Shown here: piece after piece, positions 1 through 4,678 of the stretch
Layout: each line of letters opens with the position of its first letter
Numbering within the stretch: the first letter of the stretch is position 1
Source of the DNA: a virus
IMG/VR virus record: IMGVR_UViG_3300021961_000569
Location: 1 to 25,731 of that record
Reading direction: 5' to 3' (one strand)
Length of the DNA: 25,731 bases
Notes under the pieces: model-generated
What the model was told of the DNA's origin: nothing
Database searches by the model: none
The model's input: only the letters and a program-made list of their open reading frames with translations
Translations under genes and position numbers: made by a program

Positions 1-365
1 AGTGGGAATCACATGGTATGTGTGGTCGTTTCCAATATTGTACTGCCCAGGACTCTCTTGTTTATCATAATGATGGGCAAACTTGGGCGGCTATGATATA
101 TCTCAACCCAGATGCTCCTTATTGTACAGGAACTTCTCTTTTCGCTAGTAAGAATGGTGCTAGGAGAACAAGTGACCCCAACTTTACAGATGATGTGTTT
201 GCTGGCGGTTTTTATGATGAAACCAAGTTTGAACTAGTTGACTCTATTGGTAATGTGTTCAACAGACTATTCATCTTTGATGCTCAAAACATTCACGCAG
301 CATCAAAATACTTTGGTCAGACCAAAGAAGACTCAAGACTTTTCCACATTTTCTTTTTCGACTAA
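1..365 (+). CDS. 2OG-Fe(II) oxygenase-like protein, 5' partial
   Basis: The reading frame is open from the window edge (W-E-S-H-G before the first Met at 18), so the gene starts upstream and only its C-terminal part is seen. Counting from that Met, the 2-oxoglutarate/Fe(II) dioxygenase signature is visible: an HxD motif (H17-N-D19), a distal His (H93, in N-I-H-A-A-S) and an Arg 14 residues later (R107) that would bind the 2OG carboxylate. The pattern fits the double-stranded beta-helix oxygenases common in cyanophages, some annotated as DUF6445-like. The substrate is unknown; protein or nucleotide hydroxylation are both possible. The stop overlaps the glutaredoxin start as TAATG, so the two are probably translationally coupled. 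The fold is fairly sure, the exact family less so. Confidence 0.75.
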   Translation, partial: WESHGMCGRFQYCTAQDSLVYHNDGQTWAAMIYLNPDAPYCTGTSLFASKNGARRTSDPNFTDDVFAGGFYDETKFELVDSIGNVFNRLFIFDAQNIHAASKYFGQTKEDSRLFHIFFFD

Positions 366-607
366 TGAATTTTACAGTTTATTCGAAGGACAACTGTCCT
401 TATTGTGTTAAGGTAAAACAAGTTTTAGAGTTGACAGGTTCACAGTTTGTCGTGTATACTCTAGGTCAAGACTTTACTAAAGAGGGGTTTTACTCTGAAT
501 TTGGTCAAGGTTCAACCTTCCCACAGGTTGTTTGTGATGGTAAAAAGTTAGGAGGTTCAGTTGACACAATCAGATTCCTCAGGGAGCAACAAGTCATCAA
601 GTCCTAA
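365..607 (+). CDS. grx: Glutaredoxin
   Basis: An 80-residue thioredoxin-fold protein, the usual length of a phage or bacterial glutaredoxin. It has the dithiol active site C11-P-Y-C14, the cis-proline segment T51-F-P53 and a G-G-S-V-D glutathione-binding segment at 63-67. Glutaredoxins of this type reduce disulfides using glutathione; in T4-like phages they typically supply electrons to ribonucleotide reductase, which is not in this window. The ATG overlaps the previous stop by one base (TAATG). A GGAGG at 551-555 near its 3' end looks like a ribosome binding site for a possible TTG-initiated reading frame at 561. Confidence 0.92.
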   Translation: MNFTVYSKDNCPYCVKVKQVLELTGSQFVVYTLGQDFTKEGFYSEFGQGSTFPQVVCDGKKLGGSVDTIRFLREQQVIKS

Positions 608-812
608 CATAAATAAACACAAGAGCCACGTAAACCGTGGTGTTGATTTACTGCTTAATGGAGGTAAGAGAAAGCAAACGCAACCATTCCACATCATCTT
701 TGAGAAGATGGTTTGCTTTCTTAACAGGGAAGTTACCATCTATTTTGAATTTTCCTTTAAGTCAAGGAAAAGAATAGTAGTTTCCCGAGGCAAAAGAAAT
801 GTTAGCAGTTAG
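561..812 (+). CDS. Possible small basic protein with TTG start (uncertain)
   Basis: An open frame of 83 codons fills the gap between glutaredoxin and the membrane protein at 799. The only plausible start is TTG 561, five bases after GGAGG (551-555) and inside the glutaredoxin gene; there is no ATG or GTG until a Met deep inside. The segment from about codon 24 on (R-G-V-D-L-L, then F-H-I-I-F-E-K-M, then Y-F-E-F-S-F) reads like a real phage protein rich in Phe and Lys/Arg, but I cannot name a family. Against it: the same bases form several long stems (see 626-786), and a late-promoter-like motif at 608 lies downstream of the start. It may be a gene, a structured RNA, or both. Confidence 0.35.
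   Translation: MTQSDSSGSNKSSSPNINKHKSHVNRGVDLLLNGGKRKQTQPFHIIFEKMVCFLNREVTIYFEFSFKSRKRIVVSRGKRNVSS
608..615 (+). promoter_or_regulatory. Late-promoter-like motif CATAAATA
   Basis: This octamer matches the T4-type late promoter -10 element (TATAAATA) except at the first base. It begins immediately after the glutaredoxin stop. A transcript starting a few bases downstream would begin just before the hairpins at 626-786 and run into the genes at 799 and 992. The window encodes gp33, the late co-activator expected to act at such sites. Similar octamers also occur by chance inside genes here, so this is suggestive only. Confidence 0.4.
626..786 (+). ncRNA. Candidate structured RNA or structured 5' leader
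   Basis: Four stems can be drawn by hand. P1: 626-630 with 636-640 (5 bp, 5-nt loop). P2: 670-679 with 711-720 (10 perfect bp, extended by 669-721), enclosing a 6-bp hairpin 695-700/705-710 with UGAG loop that abuts its 3' strand. P3: 727-736 with 777-786 (10 bp including two G-U pairs), enclosing P4: 750-757 with 764-771 (8 perfect bp, 6-nt loop). P3 ends directly before the ribosome binding site GAGG (787-790) of the gene at 799. This could be a regulatory leader or an independent small RNA. I do not recognise it as a known family, and covariation has not been tested. Confidence 0.4.
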
Positions 813-1032
813 TCTAGTTTTTGGTTCATTCATGACCGTATTGTTTCTTATTGTGGGACTTATAGGAGGTTGGGTTGCACGAGAATACATGATGAACTAT
901 CGGGAGATTCCAAGACCTCACCCCGAAATGTTTGATAATCAGGGTAACCTGATTCCAGATGAGGTGATCGCATTTAACTTTGAAAACTATCATGACTACG
1001 AAAGCAACGACGAAGAAGACATCGACGAGTGA
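799..1032 (+). CDS. Small membrane-anchored cyanophage protein
   Basis: A 77-residue protein with one hydrophobic segment at about residues 3-27 (rich in Val, Leu, Ile, Gly), followed by R-E-Y-M-M-N-Y and a hydrophilic tail ending in a strongly acidic run (E-S-N-D-E-E-D-I-D-E). This suggests a single-span inner-membrane protein with the acidic tail in the cytoplasm, by the positive Arg/Glu boundary. Proteins of this layout are common and unnamed in T4-like cyanophages; the function is unknown. GAGG at 787-790 is a good ribosome binding site, and it directly follows the last stem of the hairpin-rich leader, so its access may be controlled by RNA structure. Its 3' end overlaps the DUF6433 gene by 41 bases. 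Confidence 0.75.
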   Translation: MLAVSLVFGSFMTVLFLIVGLIGGWVAREYMMNYREIPRPHPEMFDNQGNLIPDEVIAFNFENYHDYESNDEEDIDE

Positions 1033-1606
1033 TACAACCAAAAAGCCAAGGACGGTAAAGGTTTCCACTTCATTGGAACTTCCTAAGAACCCCTTGACTT
1101 TTGAAGTTCTTGACCTTGTTTCAAAACAGCGCAGCAAAGCAAAGAAGGTCGAAGTTCTGAAAAAGTATGAGGATATGTCTCTTAAGATCCTCTTCGTTTG
1201 GAACTTTGATGAGAGTGTTGTGAGCGTTCTCCCAGAAGGAGATGTTCCATACTCTTCTTATGACGAACAAACTGTAAACTCTGGTACACTTTCTACCCGA
1301 ATCACGGAAGAAACACGTAGAATGTATGAGACTGGTTCGTTCTCCATGGGAGTAACTGACCAGCAGGGTAGAACTACTATTCGTAAAGAGGCAAAGAACT
1401 TCTACTTCTTTGTTAAGGGTGGTAATGATGGTATGAACAAGATGCGTAAAGAAAGCATGTTCATCAACCTTCTCCAAGGTTTGCATCCACTTGAAGCAGA
1501 GATTGTTTGTCTTGTTAAGGATAAGAAACTATCCGACAAATACAATCTTACTCAGGATGTTGTCGCTGAGGCATATCCTGATATTCAATGGGGTAACCGT
1601 TCGTAA
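992..1606 (+). CDS. DUF6433 family protein
   Basis: A 204-residue protein starting at ATG 992; an in-frame TTG at 980 is the only earlier alternative. The first 25 residues are Thr/Lys-rich and probably disordered. The body, beginning L-P-K-N-P-L-T-F-E-V-L-D and containing L-K-I-L-F-V-W-N-F-D and Y-F-F-V-K-G-G-N-D, matches my memory of the DUF6433 family of T4-like cyanophages, whose role is not known. The end includes a helical stretch (L-H-P-L-E-A-E-I-V-C-L-V-K-D-K). The sequence shows no membrane segment or known catalytic motif. It overlaps the membrane protein upstream by 41 bases and the next gene by one base (TAATG), consistent with one operon. Confidence 0.8.
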   Translation: MTTKATTKKTSTSDTTKKPRTVKVSTSLELPKNPLTFEVLDLVSKQRSKAKKVEVLKKYEDMSLKILFVWNFDESVVSVLPEGDVPYSSYDEQTVNSGTLSTRITEETRRMYETGSFSMGVTDQQGRTTIRKEAKNFYFFVKGGNDGMNKMRKESMFINLLQGLHPLEAEIVCLVKDKKLSDKYNLTQDVVAEAYPDIQWGNRS

Positions 1607-1866
1607 TGGGAAAAGGCATTAACATCATTTATGTAAACTGTCAACCAGAAGCTGCTAATGATAGGAGTCTCCCACGGGACTCTTATCTAGTAACCTATGG
1701 TGATAACAACGAACAAAAGCACGACATTGTTCAGGGTCTTCAATCAGATATCTTTGATCAATATTGGGACAAGTATCGTGACTTTAGAGGAATGGAATGG
1801 ACTGAGGGAACAGTCAACCCTAAGATGTGGGGTTACAAACCATCCGAATCCAAAAAGCGGAAGTAG
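1606..1866 (+). CDS. Conserved hypothetical cyanophage protein
   Basis: An 86-residue soluble protein starting at the A of a TAATG overlap with the DUF6433 gene, so co-translation is likely. It is rich in Asp, Tyr and Trp (F-D-Q-Y-W-D-K-Y, M-E-W-T-E-G-T-V-N-P-K-M-W-G) and ends in a basic tail (E-S-K-K-R-K). I recognise the pattern as a conserved small cyanophage protein usually found next to DUF6433, but no function is known. It is the last gene before a promoter-containing gap and a weak terminator-like hairpin. Confidence 0.7.
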   Translation: MGKGINIIYVNCQPEAANDRSLPRDSYLVTYGDNNEQKHDIVQGLQSDIFDQYWDKYRDFRGMEWTEGTVNPKMWGYKPSESKKRK

Positions 1867-1877
1867 TTTCCATAATC

Positions 1878-1904
1878 GTCGGAAAAAAACCCGGCAAAAT
1901 TTTT
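1878..1904 (+). terminator. Weak terminator-like hairpin
   Basis: GTCGG (1878-1882) can pair with CCGGC (1891-1895), including one G-U pair, around an A-rich loop, with a T-run at 1900-1904 after AAAA. The stem is short and the T-run is not immediately adjacent, so termination would be inefficient. Its position after the 1606-1866 gene and before a strong promoter makes sense for an operon end. Confidence 0.3.
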
Positions 1905-1914
1905 AGTCTGTAAG

Positions 1915-1938
1915 GTTTTGTATCACATTTTACAAAAC
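1915..1938 (+). repeat. 8-bp inverted repeat upstream of promoter
   Basis: GTTTTGTA (1915-1922) and TACAAAAC (1931-1938) are perfect inverted copies with an 8-base spacer, ending four bases before the -35 box at 1943. This could be a protein binding site (dyad operator) or an RNA hairpin ending the upstream transcript; there is no T-run on the + strand after it. Confidence 0.4.
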
Positions 1939-1942
1939 TCAC

Positions 1943-1971
1943 TTGATAAATACTTGCATCGGGGGTATAAT
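1943..1971 (+). promoter_or_regulatory. Consensus sigma70-type promoter, overlapping a late-type motif
   Basis: TTGATA (1943-1948), a 17-base spacer and TATAAT (1966-1971) make a near-perfect bacterial vegetative promoter, as expected for early phage genes read by the host polymerase. The -10 box lies in a perfect 13-base palindrome (1963-1975). GATAAATA at 1945-1952 overlaps the -35 box and resembles a T4 late -10 element, so the site might be used at two stages of infection. It drives the gene at 1989 and the small genes beyond, up to the terminator at 2626. Confidence 0.7.
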
Positions 1972-1988
1972 ACCCTTACGTTCATCTT

Positions 1989-2177
1989 ATGATTTTACCT
2001 TTACTGCTAGCACTGTCTCAACCAGAACCAAAACTACTTCTCACTTGTGAGCAATATGAATGGTTGGCGGGAAGGACCATGAGTTCTAAGATTCTCACTG
2101 TATGGGAGAAAATAGAATTCATCGCTAGATATGCAGAAGGAACCGATCCTGCCTGCTTTCCAGAGGTAAAAGAATAG
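1989..2177 (+). CDS. Small conserved cyanophage protein
   Basis: A 62-residue protein with a short hydrophobic start (M-I-L-P-L-L-L-A-L-S) followed by L-L-L-T-C-E-Q-Y-E-W-L and a C-terminal helix-like segment (W-E-K-I-E-F-I-A-R-Y) ending near C-F-P-E. Proteins of this layout recur in T4-like cyanophages without known function. The hydrophobic start could be a signal or anchor but is short. The first 18 bases upstream show no strong ribosome binding site. It is the first gene after the promoter at 1943-1971 and so is probably expressed early. The frame immediately after its stop, shifted by +1, stays open into the DUF4278 gene. Confidence 0.6.
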   Translation: MILPLLLALSQPEPKLLLTCEQYEWLAGRTMSSKILTVWEKIEFIARYAEGTDPACFPEVKE

Positions 2178-2249
2178 GACGCAAGTAGGACGACGCGGAA
2201 CGGATCGTTCATCCCATAAGGGACGCAAACGCCGCCCGAAGGAACGGGA
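2177..2249 (+). repeat. Imperfect 44-bp-period direct repeat in DUF4278 leader
   Basis: GGACGCAA occurs at 2177-2184 and 2221-2228, each followed after exactly 12 bases by GGAACGG (2197-2203 and 2241-2247). Between them lie short hairpins GAACG/CGTTC (2198-2210) and TCCC/GGGA (2212-2223). The segment is much more G+C- and purine-rich than its surroundings and precedes the DUF4278 gene. No ATG-initiated gene is seen in it, although the frame is open into the DUF4278 protein and would encode a very basic peptide. A structured leader is the simplest reading. Confidence 0.5.
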
Positions 2250-2280
2250 TTTAACAATCTCATTTCTTTGGAGTATTCTC

Positions 2281-2433
2281 ATGTCTCAAGTTACTTATCG
2301 TGGTGTTGTCTACAATACCGAGAGCCGCCCTAATCAAGCAGATCAACCTCCCGCTCATGTAGAAGTTTACCGTGGTGTAAAGTTCTACGTTAATGAGCAA
2401 GGACACAAGTCCGCTATGGTAGGAGGTAAGTGA
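2281..2433 (+). CDS. DUF4278-like small protein
   Basis: A 50-residue protein starting at ATG 2281 behind TTTGGAGTATTCTC, where GGAG (2270-2273) is a good ribosome binding site. It contains two copies of a Y-R-G-V pattern (V-T-Y-R-G-V-V-Y at 4-11 and E-V-Y-R-G-V-K-F at 28-35), which is the hallmark of the DUF4278 family found in cyanobacteria and their phages. The function is unknown. The frame extends open upstream of this ATG to about 2178, but the ribosome binding site supports the start used here. The stop overlaps the next start (TGATG). Confidence 0.75.
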   Translation: MSQVTYRGVVYNTESRPNQADQPPAHVEVYRGVKFYVNEQGHKSAMVGGK

Positions 2434-2540
2434 TGCAAAAACTTAACGTTCTACAACTTATCAAACTGCAAAAGCAGAAAGAAGAGAGACAGCATAAAGC
2501 TGCTCTCTGCTCAATAGGTCACTGTGGAGTAAAGAAATGA
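2433..2540 (+). CDS. Tiny basic protein, 35 aa
   Basis: ATG 2433 shares a base with the DUF4278 stop (TGATG), and AGGAGG at 2421-2426 lies at ribosome-binding distance. The product is a short Lys/Gln-rich helix (L-I-K-L-Q-K-Q-K-E-E-R-Q) followed by C-S-I-G-H-C-G-V-K-K, whose two Cys and one His are too few to claim zinc binding. No family is recognised. The support comes from the start context and the tight coupling on both sides (ATGA overlap with the next gene). Confidence 0.5.
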   Translation: MQKLNVLQLIKLQKQKEERQHKAALCSIGHCGVKK

Positions 2541-2623
2541 TTCCTCTAATCAGTGGAATCGTTTTCGGTTCAACAGCATTTATCCTTTTGATATATGCGG
2601 AAGTGATACTATTAGATAAGTGA
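2537..2623 (+). CDS. Tiny single-span membrane protein, 28 aa
   Basis: ATG 2537 overlaps the preceding stop in an ATGA arrangement, with GGAG at 2525-2528 upstream. Nearly the whole product is one hydrophobic segment (I-S-G-I-V-F-G-S-T-A-F-I-L-L-I-Y) ending in a short acidic/basic tail (L-L-D-K). Very small membrane peptides of this type are frequent in cyanophage early regions. The function is unknown. It is the last gene before the terminator at 2626-2653. Confidence 0.5.
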   Translation: MIPLISGIVFGSTAFILLIYAEVILLDK

Positions 2624-2625
2624 TG

Positions 2626-2653
2626 AGAGAGGGTTGACGCCCTCTCTTTTTTT
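2626..2653 (+). terminator. Rho-independent terminator
   Basis: AGAGAGGG (2626-2633) pairs perfectly with CCCTCTCT (2640-2647) around a 6-base loop and is followed by a T-run to 2653. This is a standard intrinsic terminator for the small-gene operon started at 1943. Its loop contains the -35 box of the next promoter. Confidence 0.85.
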
Positions 2654-2662
2654 ATGTAAAAT
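2634..2662 (+). promoter_or_regulatory. Sigma70-type promoter embedded in terminator
   Basis: TTGACG (2634-2639) forms the terminator loop; after a 17-base spacer that covers the descending stem and T-run comes TAAAAT (2657-2662). Five of six bases match the consensus at each box. It would drive the genes from 2685 through thyX and perhaps further. Terminator and promoter therefore share the same 30 bases. Confidence 0.7.
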
Positions 2663-2684
2663 AGTAGGAGTGGATACTACCCCA

Positions 2685-2855
2685 ATGGACAAAGAGAAAC
2701 TCAAACTGCTTGTTCGCAACCTGGAACTCCTAGTAGACTCACTCAAGGCAGAAGTGTACTCTGATGCTCAAAGTTACCTCAATTATGAAGAGGTAAAGAC
2801 AGGTTTGCACGATTACGACGAAATTTTTGATGATGATGATGGATACCCCGACTAG
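2685..2855 (+). CDS. Small acidic conserved cyanophage protein
   Basis: A 56-residue protein beginning M-D-K-E-K-L-K-L-L. ATG 2685 is preferred over an in-frame GTG at 2670 because the protein is a clean amphipathic helix from this Met on, and an upstream start would lie very close to the promoter. The C-terminus is a run of acidic residues (E-I-F-D-D-D-D-G). The Asp codons are tandem GAT, which in the next frame read as four ATG codons and supply the start of the following gene. I recognise the pattern from cyanophages, but the function is unknown. Confidence 0.65.
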   Translation: MDKEKLKLLVRNLELLVDSLKAEVYSDAQSYLNYEEVKTGLHDYDEIFDDDDGYPD

Positions 2856-3012
2856 TAGAGCACGTAGGATGATGAAACTACTAAAACGTCTCATCAAACA
2901 AGAACATCTCTATACTGATGATCAGTTGGTAGAGATGAAAGGACAACTGAGGATCCTGGAACAAGAACTCTCAGACTTGGATAAGAAACTTTCAAAAGGA
3001 TTTGGTAAATGA
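2839..3012 (+). CDS. Small basic coiled-coil protein
   Basis: A 57-residue, Lys/Arg-rich helical protein (R-A-R-R-M-M-K-L-L-K-R-L-I-K, then E-Q-E-L-S-D-L-D-K-K-L). Four in-frame ATGs occur in a row at 2830, 2833, 2836 and 2839; the last is chosen because M-D-T-P-T matches the start I remember for homologues. It overlaps the preceding acidic protein gene by 17 bases or more and the thyX start by four (ATGA). Heptad-like spacing suggests a coiled coil. The acidic upstream product and basic product here might interact, which is only a guess. Confidence 0.65.
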   Translation: MDTPTSRARRMMKLLKRLIKQEHLYTDDQLVEMKGQLRILEQELSDLDKKLSKGFGK

Positions 3013-3644
3013 GTGTAAAACTGGTCAGTGTAACTCCTGATGCGGAGAAGAACATGGCGTATGTCGCCCGTGTTTCTAACCCCAACAACCAGGAAAACCC
3101 CAACTATGCTAAGTTGTTGGGGTATTGTATTAAGCACAACCACTGGTCTGTGTTTGAGCAGAGTTTCATGACTCTGGAGATTGAGACTACTCGTGGTCTC
3201 GCAGCTCAAATTTTGCGTCACCGTAGTTTCACATATCAAGAATTTTCGCAACGCTATGCTGATTCTTCCCTACTCGCGGAGACGATCCCAGTCCCAGAAC
3301 TTCGTCGTCAAGATACCAAGAATCGCCAGAATTCTATTGACGACTTGGATCCAGAGTTCGTGGAACTGACTAACAAGCAGATTGAGACTTACTTTGCTCA
3401 AGGTATGAGTTTGTATCAGCACCTGCTTGATAATGGAGTCGCAAAAGAGTGTGCTCGTTTTGTGCTTCCTCTGGCAACTCCTACCCGACTCTATATGTCC
3501 GGTTCCTGCCGTTCGTGGATTCACTATATCCAACTGCGTTCTGCTAATGGCACCCAGAAGGAGCATATGGAGATCGCAGAGGCATGTAAGCAAATCTTTG
3601 CCGAACAGTTTCCCACAGTGGCAGAAGCACTGGAGTGGGTCTAA
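3009..3644 (+). CDS. thyX: Flavin-dependent thymidylate synthase ThyX
   Basis: A 211-residue protein that matches ThyX in length and motif. The signature R70-H-R followed by seven residues and S80 is present, with Q-R-Y next, as in FAD/dUMP-binding ThyX enzymes. The enzyme makes dTMP from dUMP using methylene-tetrahydrofolate and NAD(P)H, supplying thymidine for phage DNA synthesis in the host cytoplasm. C-terminal R-L-Y-M-S-G-S-C-R-S-W and R-S-A-N-G-T-Q-K-E-H fit the second substrate-binding region. Its ATG overlaps the upstream stop (ATGA), so it is probably read from the promoter at 2634-2662. Arg codons are almost all CGN, as in gp32 and unlike the tail genes. Confidence 0.95.
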   Translation: MSVKLVSVTPDAEKNMAYVARVSNPNNQENPNYAKLLGYCIKHNHWSVFEQSFMTLEIETTRGLAAQILRHRSFTYQEFSQRYADSSLLAETIPVPELRRQDTKNRQNSIDDLDPEFVELTNKQIETYFAQGMSLYQHLLDNGVAKECARFVLPLATPTRLYMSGSCRSWIHYIQLRSANGTQKEHMEIAEACKQIFAEQFPTVAEALEWV

Positions 3645-3647
3645 ATA
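3641..3647 (+). promoter_or_regulatory. Late-promoter-like CTAAATA
   Basis: CTAAATA straddles the thyX stop and lies 23 bases before ATG 3671. The same heptamer appears in the divergent region at 10796 and 10829, next to late genes, which is the reason for listing it. The evidence is motif only. Confidence 0.35.
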
Positions 3648-3670
3648 TCATTACTTGAAAACATAATTCT

Positions 3671-3919
3671 ATGGCGACTTATCCTGTTGTAAATACATCC
3701 ACTGGTGAACAAAAAGAAGTGACGATGAGCGTCAACGAATGGGACCAGTGGAAAGCGGAAAACCCAGAATGGATTCGAGACTGGTCTGATCCTTCTACCT
3801 GCCCACAACCTGGTGAAGTGGGTGAGTGGAAGGACAAACTCAGAAAGAAGAATCCTGGATGGAACGATGTGCTTCATCGAGCACAGAAAATGCCTGGTTC
3901 ACGAGTTAAGAAAATCTAA
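3671..3919 (+). CDS. Conserved small cyanophage protein
   Basis: An 82-residue protein starting M-A-T-Y-P-V-V-N, with M-S-V-N-E-W-D-Q-W, a central W-S-D-P-S-T-C-P and a basic tail (K-M-P-G-S-R-V-K-K-I). The beginning and end resemble FmdB-type single zinc ribbon proteins of cyanophages, but only one Cys is present, so a zinc site cannot be formed. It looks like a small conserved protein with a lost or absent zinc ribbon. The function is unknown. It is followed directly by phoH with no spacing. Confidence 0.7.
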   Translation: MATYPVVNTSTGEQKEVTMSVNEWDQWKAENPEWIRDWSDPSTCPQPGEVGEWKDKLRKKNPGWNDVLHRAQKMPGSRVKKI

Positions 3920-4678
3920 ATGGCAAGAAGAAAGAGAGCATCTGCAGAGCAACCAATCGGGGTTGGACTCACGGCAAAGCAGATGAAGCGGAAGAAACCG
4001 CTCAGTTCAGAGTACATGGTGGATATTGATCCACTTACAGACAACCAGACCCGTTTATTTGACTCATACAAAGAAGGTAAGCACATTGTTGCTTATGGAT
4101 GTGCTGGTACAGGTAAGACCTTTATCACACTCTACAACGCCCTCCAAGACGTTCTTGATGAGAGAACTCCCTATGAGCGTATCTACCTTGTACGCTCCCT
4201 TGTAGCAACCAGAGAGATTGGTTTCCTCCCTGGTTCACATGAAGATAAGGCAGACATCTACCAAATTCCATATAAGAATATGGTGAAGTATATGTTCCAA
4301 ATGCCTTCTGATGCTGACTTTGAGATGCTCTATGGTAACCTTAAGTCACAAGAAACTATCAAGTTCTGGTCTACTTCATTCCTTCGTGGAACCACTCTTG
4401 ATAACTCTATTATCATTGTGGATGAATATCAGAACCTTAACTTCCACGAACTGGACTCTATTATCACCCGTGTTGGTGAAAATACTAGGATCTGTTTCTG
4501 TGGTGATGCTGTCCAGTCTGACTTACAGAAGTCAAATGAGCGTAATGGTATTCATGACTTTATGAGTGTGTTGCGTAAAATGCCTTCTTTTGATATAATT
4601 GAATTTGGGGTCGATGATATCGTCCGCTCTGGACTTGTTAAAGAGTACATTCTCGCAAAAATGGAAGCAGGTTTTTAA
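3920..4678 (+). CDS. phoH: PhoH-like P-loop ATPase
   Basis: A 252-residue protein with Walker A G60-C-A-G-T-G-K-T67 and Walker B I-I-I-V-D-E (164-169), followed by Y-Q-N, the usual PhoH arrangement. A basic, probably flexible N-terminus precedes the ATPase core. PhoH-like proteins are among the most widespread cyanophage auxiliary genes. They are predicted ATPases, possibly RNA helicase/nuclease related, and their role in phosphate stress is inferred mainly from the E. coli name. The ATG follows the previous stop directly. A TTGCGT-17-TATAAT sequence lies inside the 3' part of the gene (4571-4599). Confidence 0.93.
   Translation: MARRKRASAEQPIGVGLTAKQMKRKKPLSSEYMVDIDPLTDNQTRLFDSYKEGKHIVAYGCAGTGKTFITLYNALQDVLDERTPYERIYLVRSLVATREIGFLPGSHEDKADIYQIPYKNMVKYMFQMPSDADFEMLYGNLKSQETIKFWSTSFLRGTTLDNSIIIVDEYQNLNFHELDSIITRVGENTRICFCGDAVQSDLQKSNERNGIHDFMSVLRKMPSFDIIEFGVDDIVRSGLVKEYILAKMEAGF
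4571..4599 (+). promoter_or_regulatory. Possible intragenic sigma70-type promoter
   Basis: TTGCGT (4571-4576), a 17-base spacer and a perfect TATAAT (4594-4599) lie within phoH. The -35 box is poor (three matches). If active, it would feed the nuclease, gp33, gp59 and DUF1825 genes, for which no other promoter was seen. AT-rich coding sequence makes such matches likely by chance. Confidence 0.3.

Noticed and set aside
658-777. Alternative 39-codon frame from ATG 658 in the structured gap
   Set aside because: It has no good ribosome binding site, its composition is unremarkable, and it crosses all the strong stems; the 561-812 frame or a non-coding RNA explains the gap better.
1606-1906. 69-codon frame from 1697 overlapping the 1606-1866 gene
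   Set aside because: It has no coding character and lies almost wholly inside a better supported gene in another frame.
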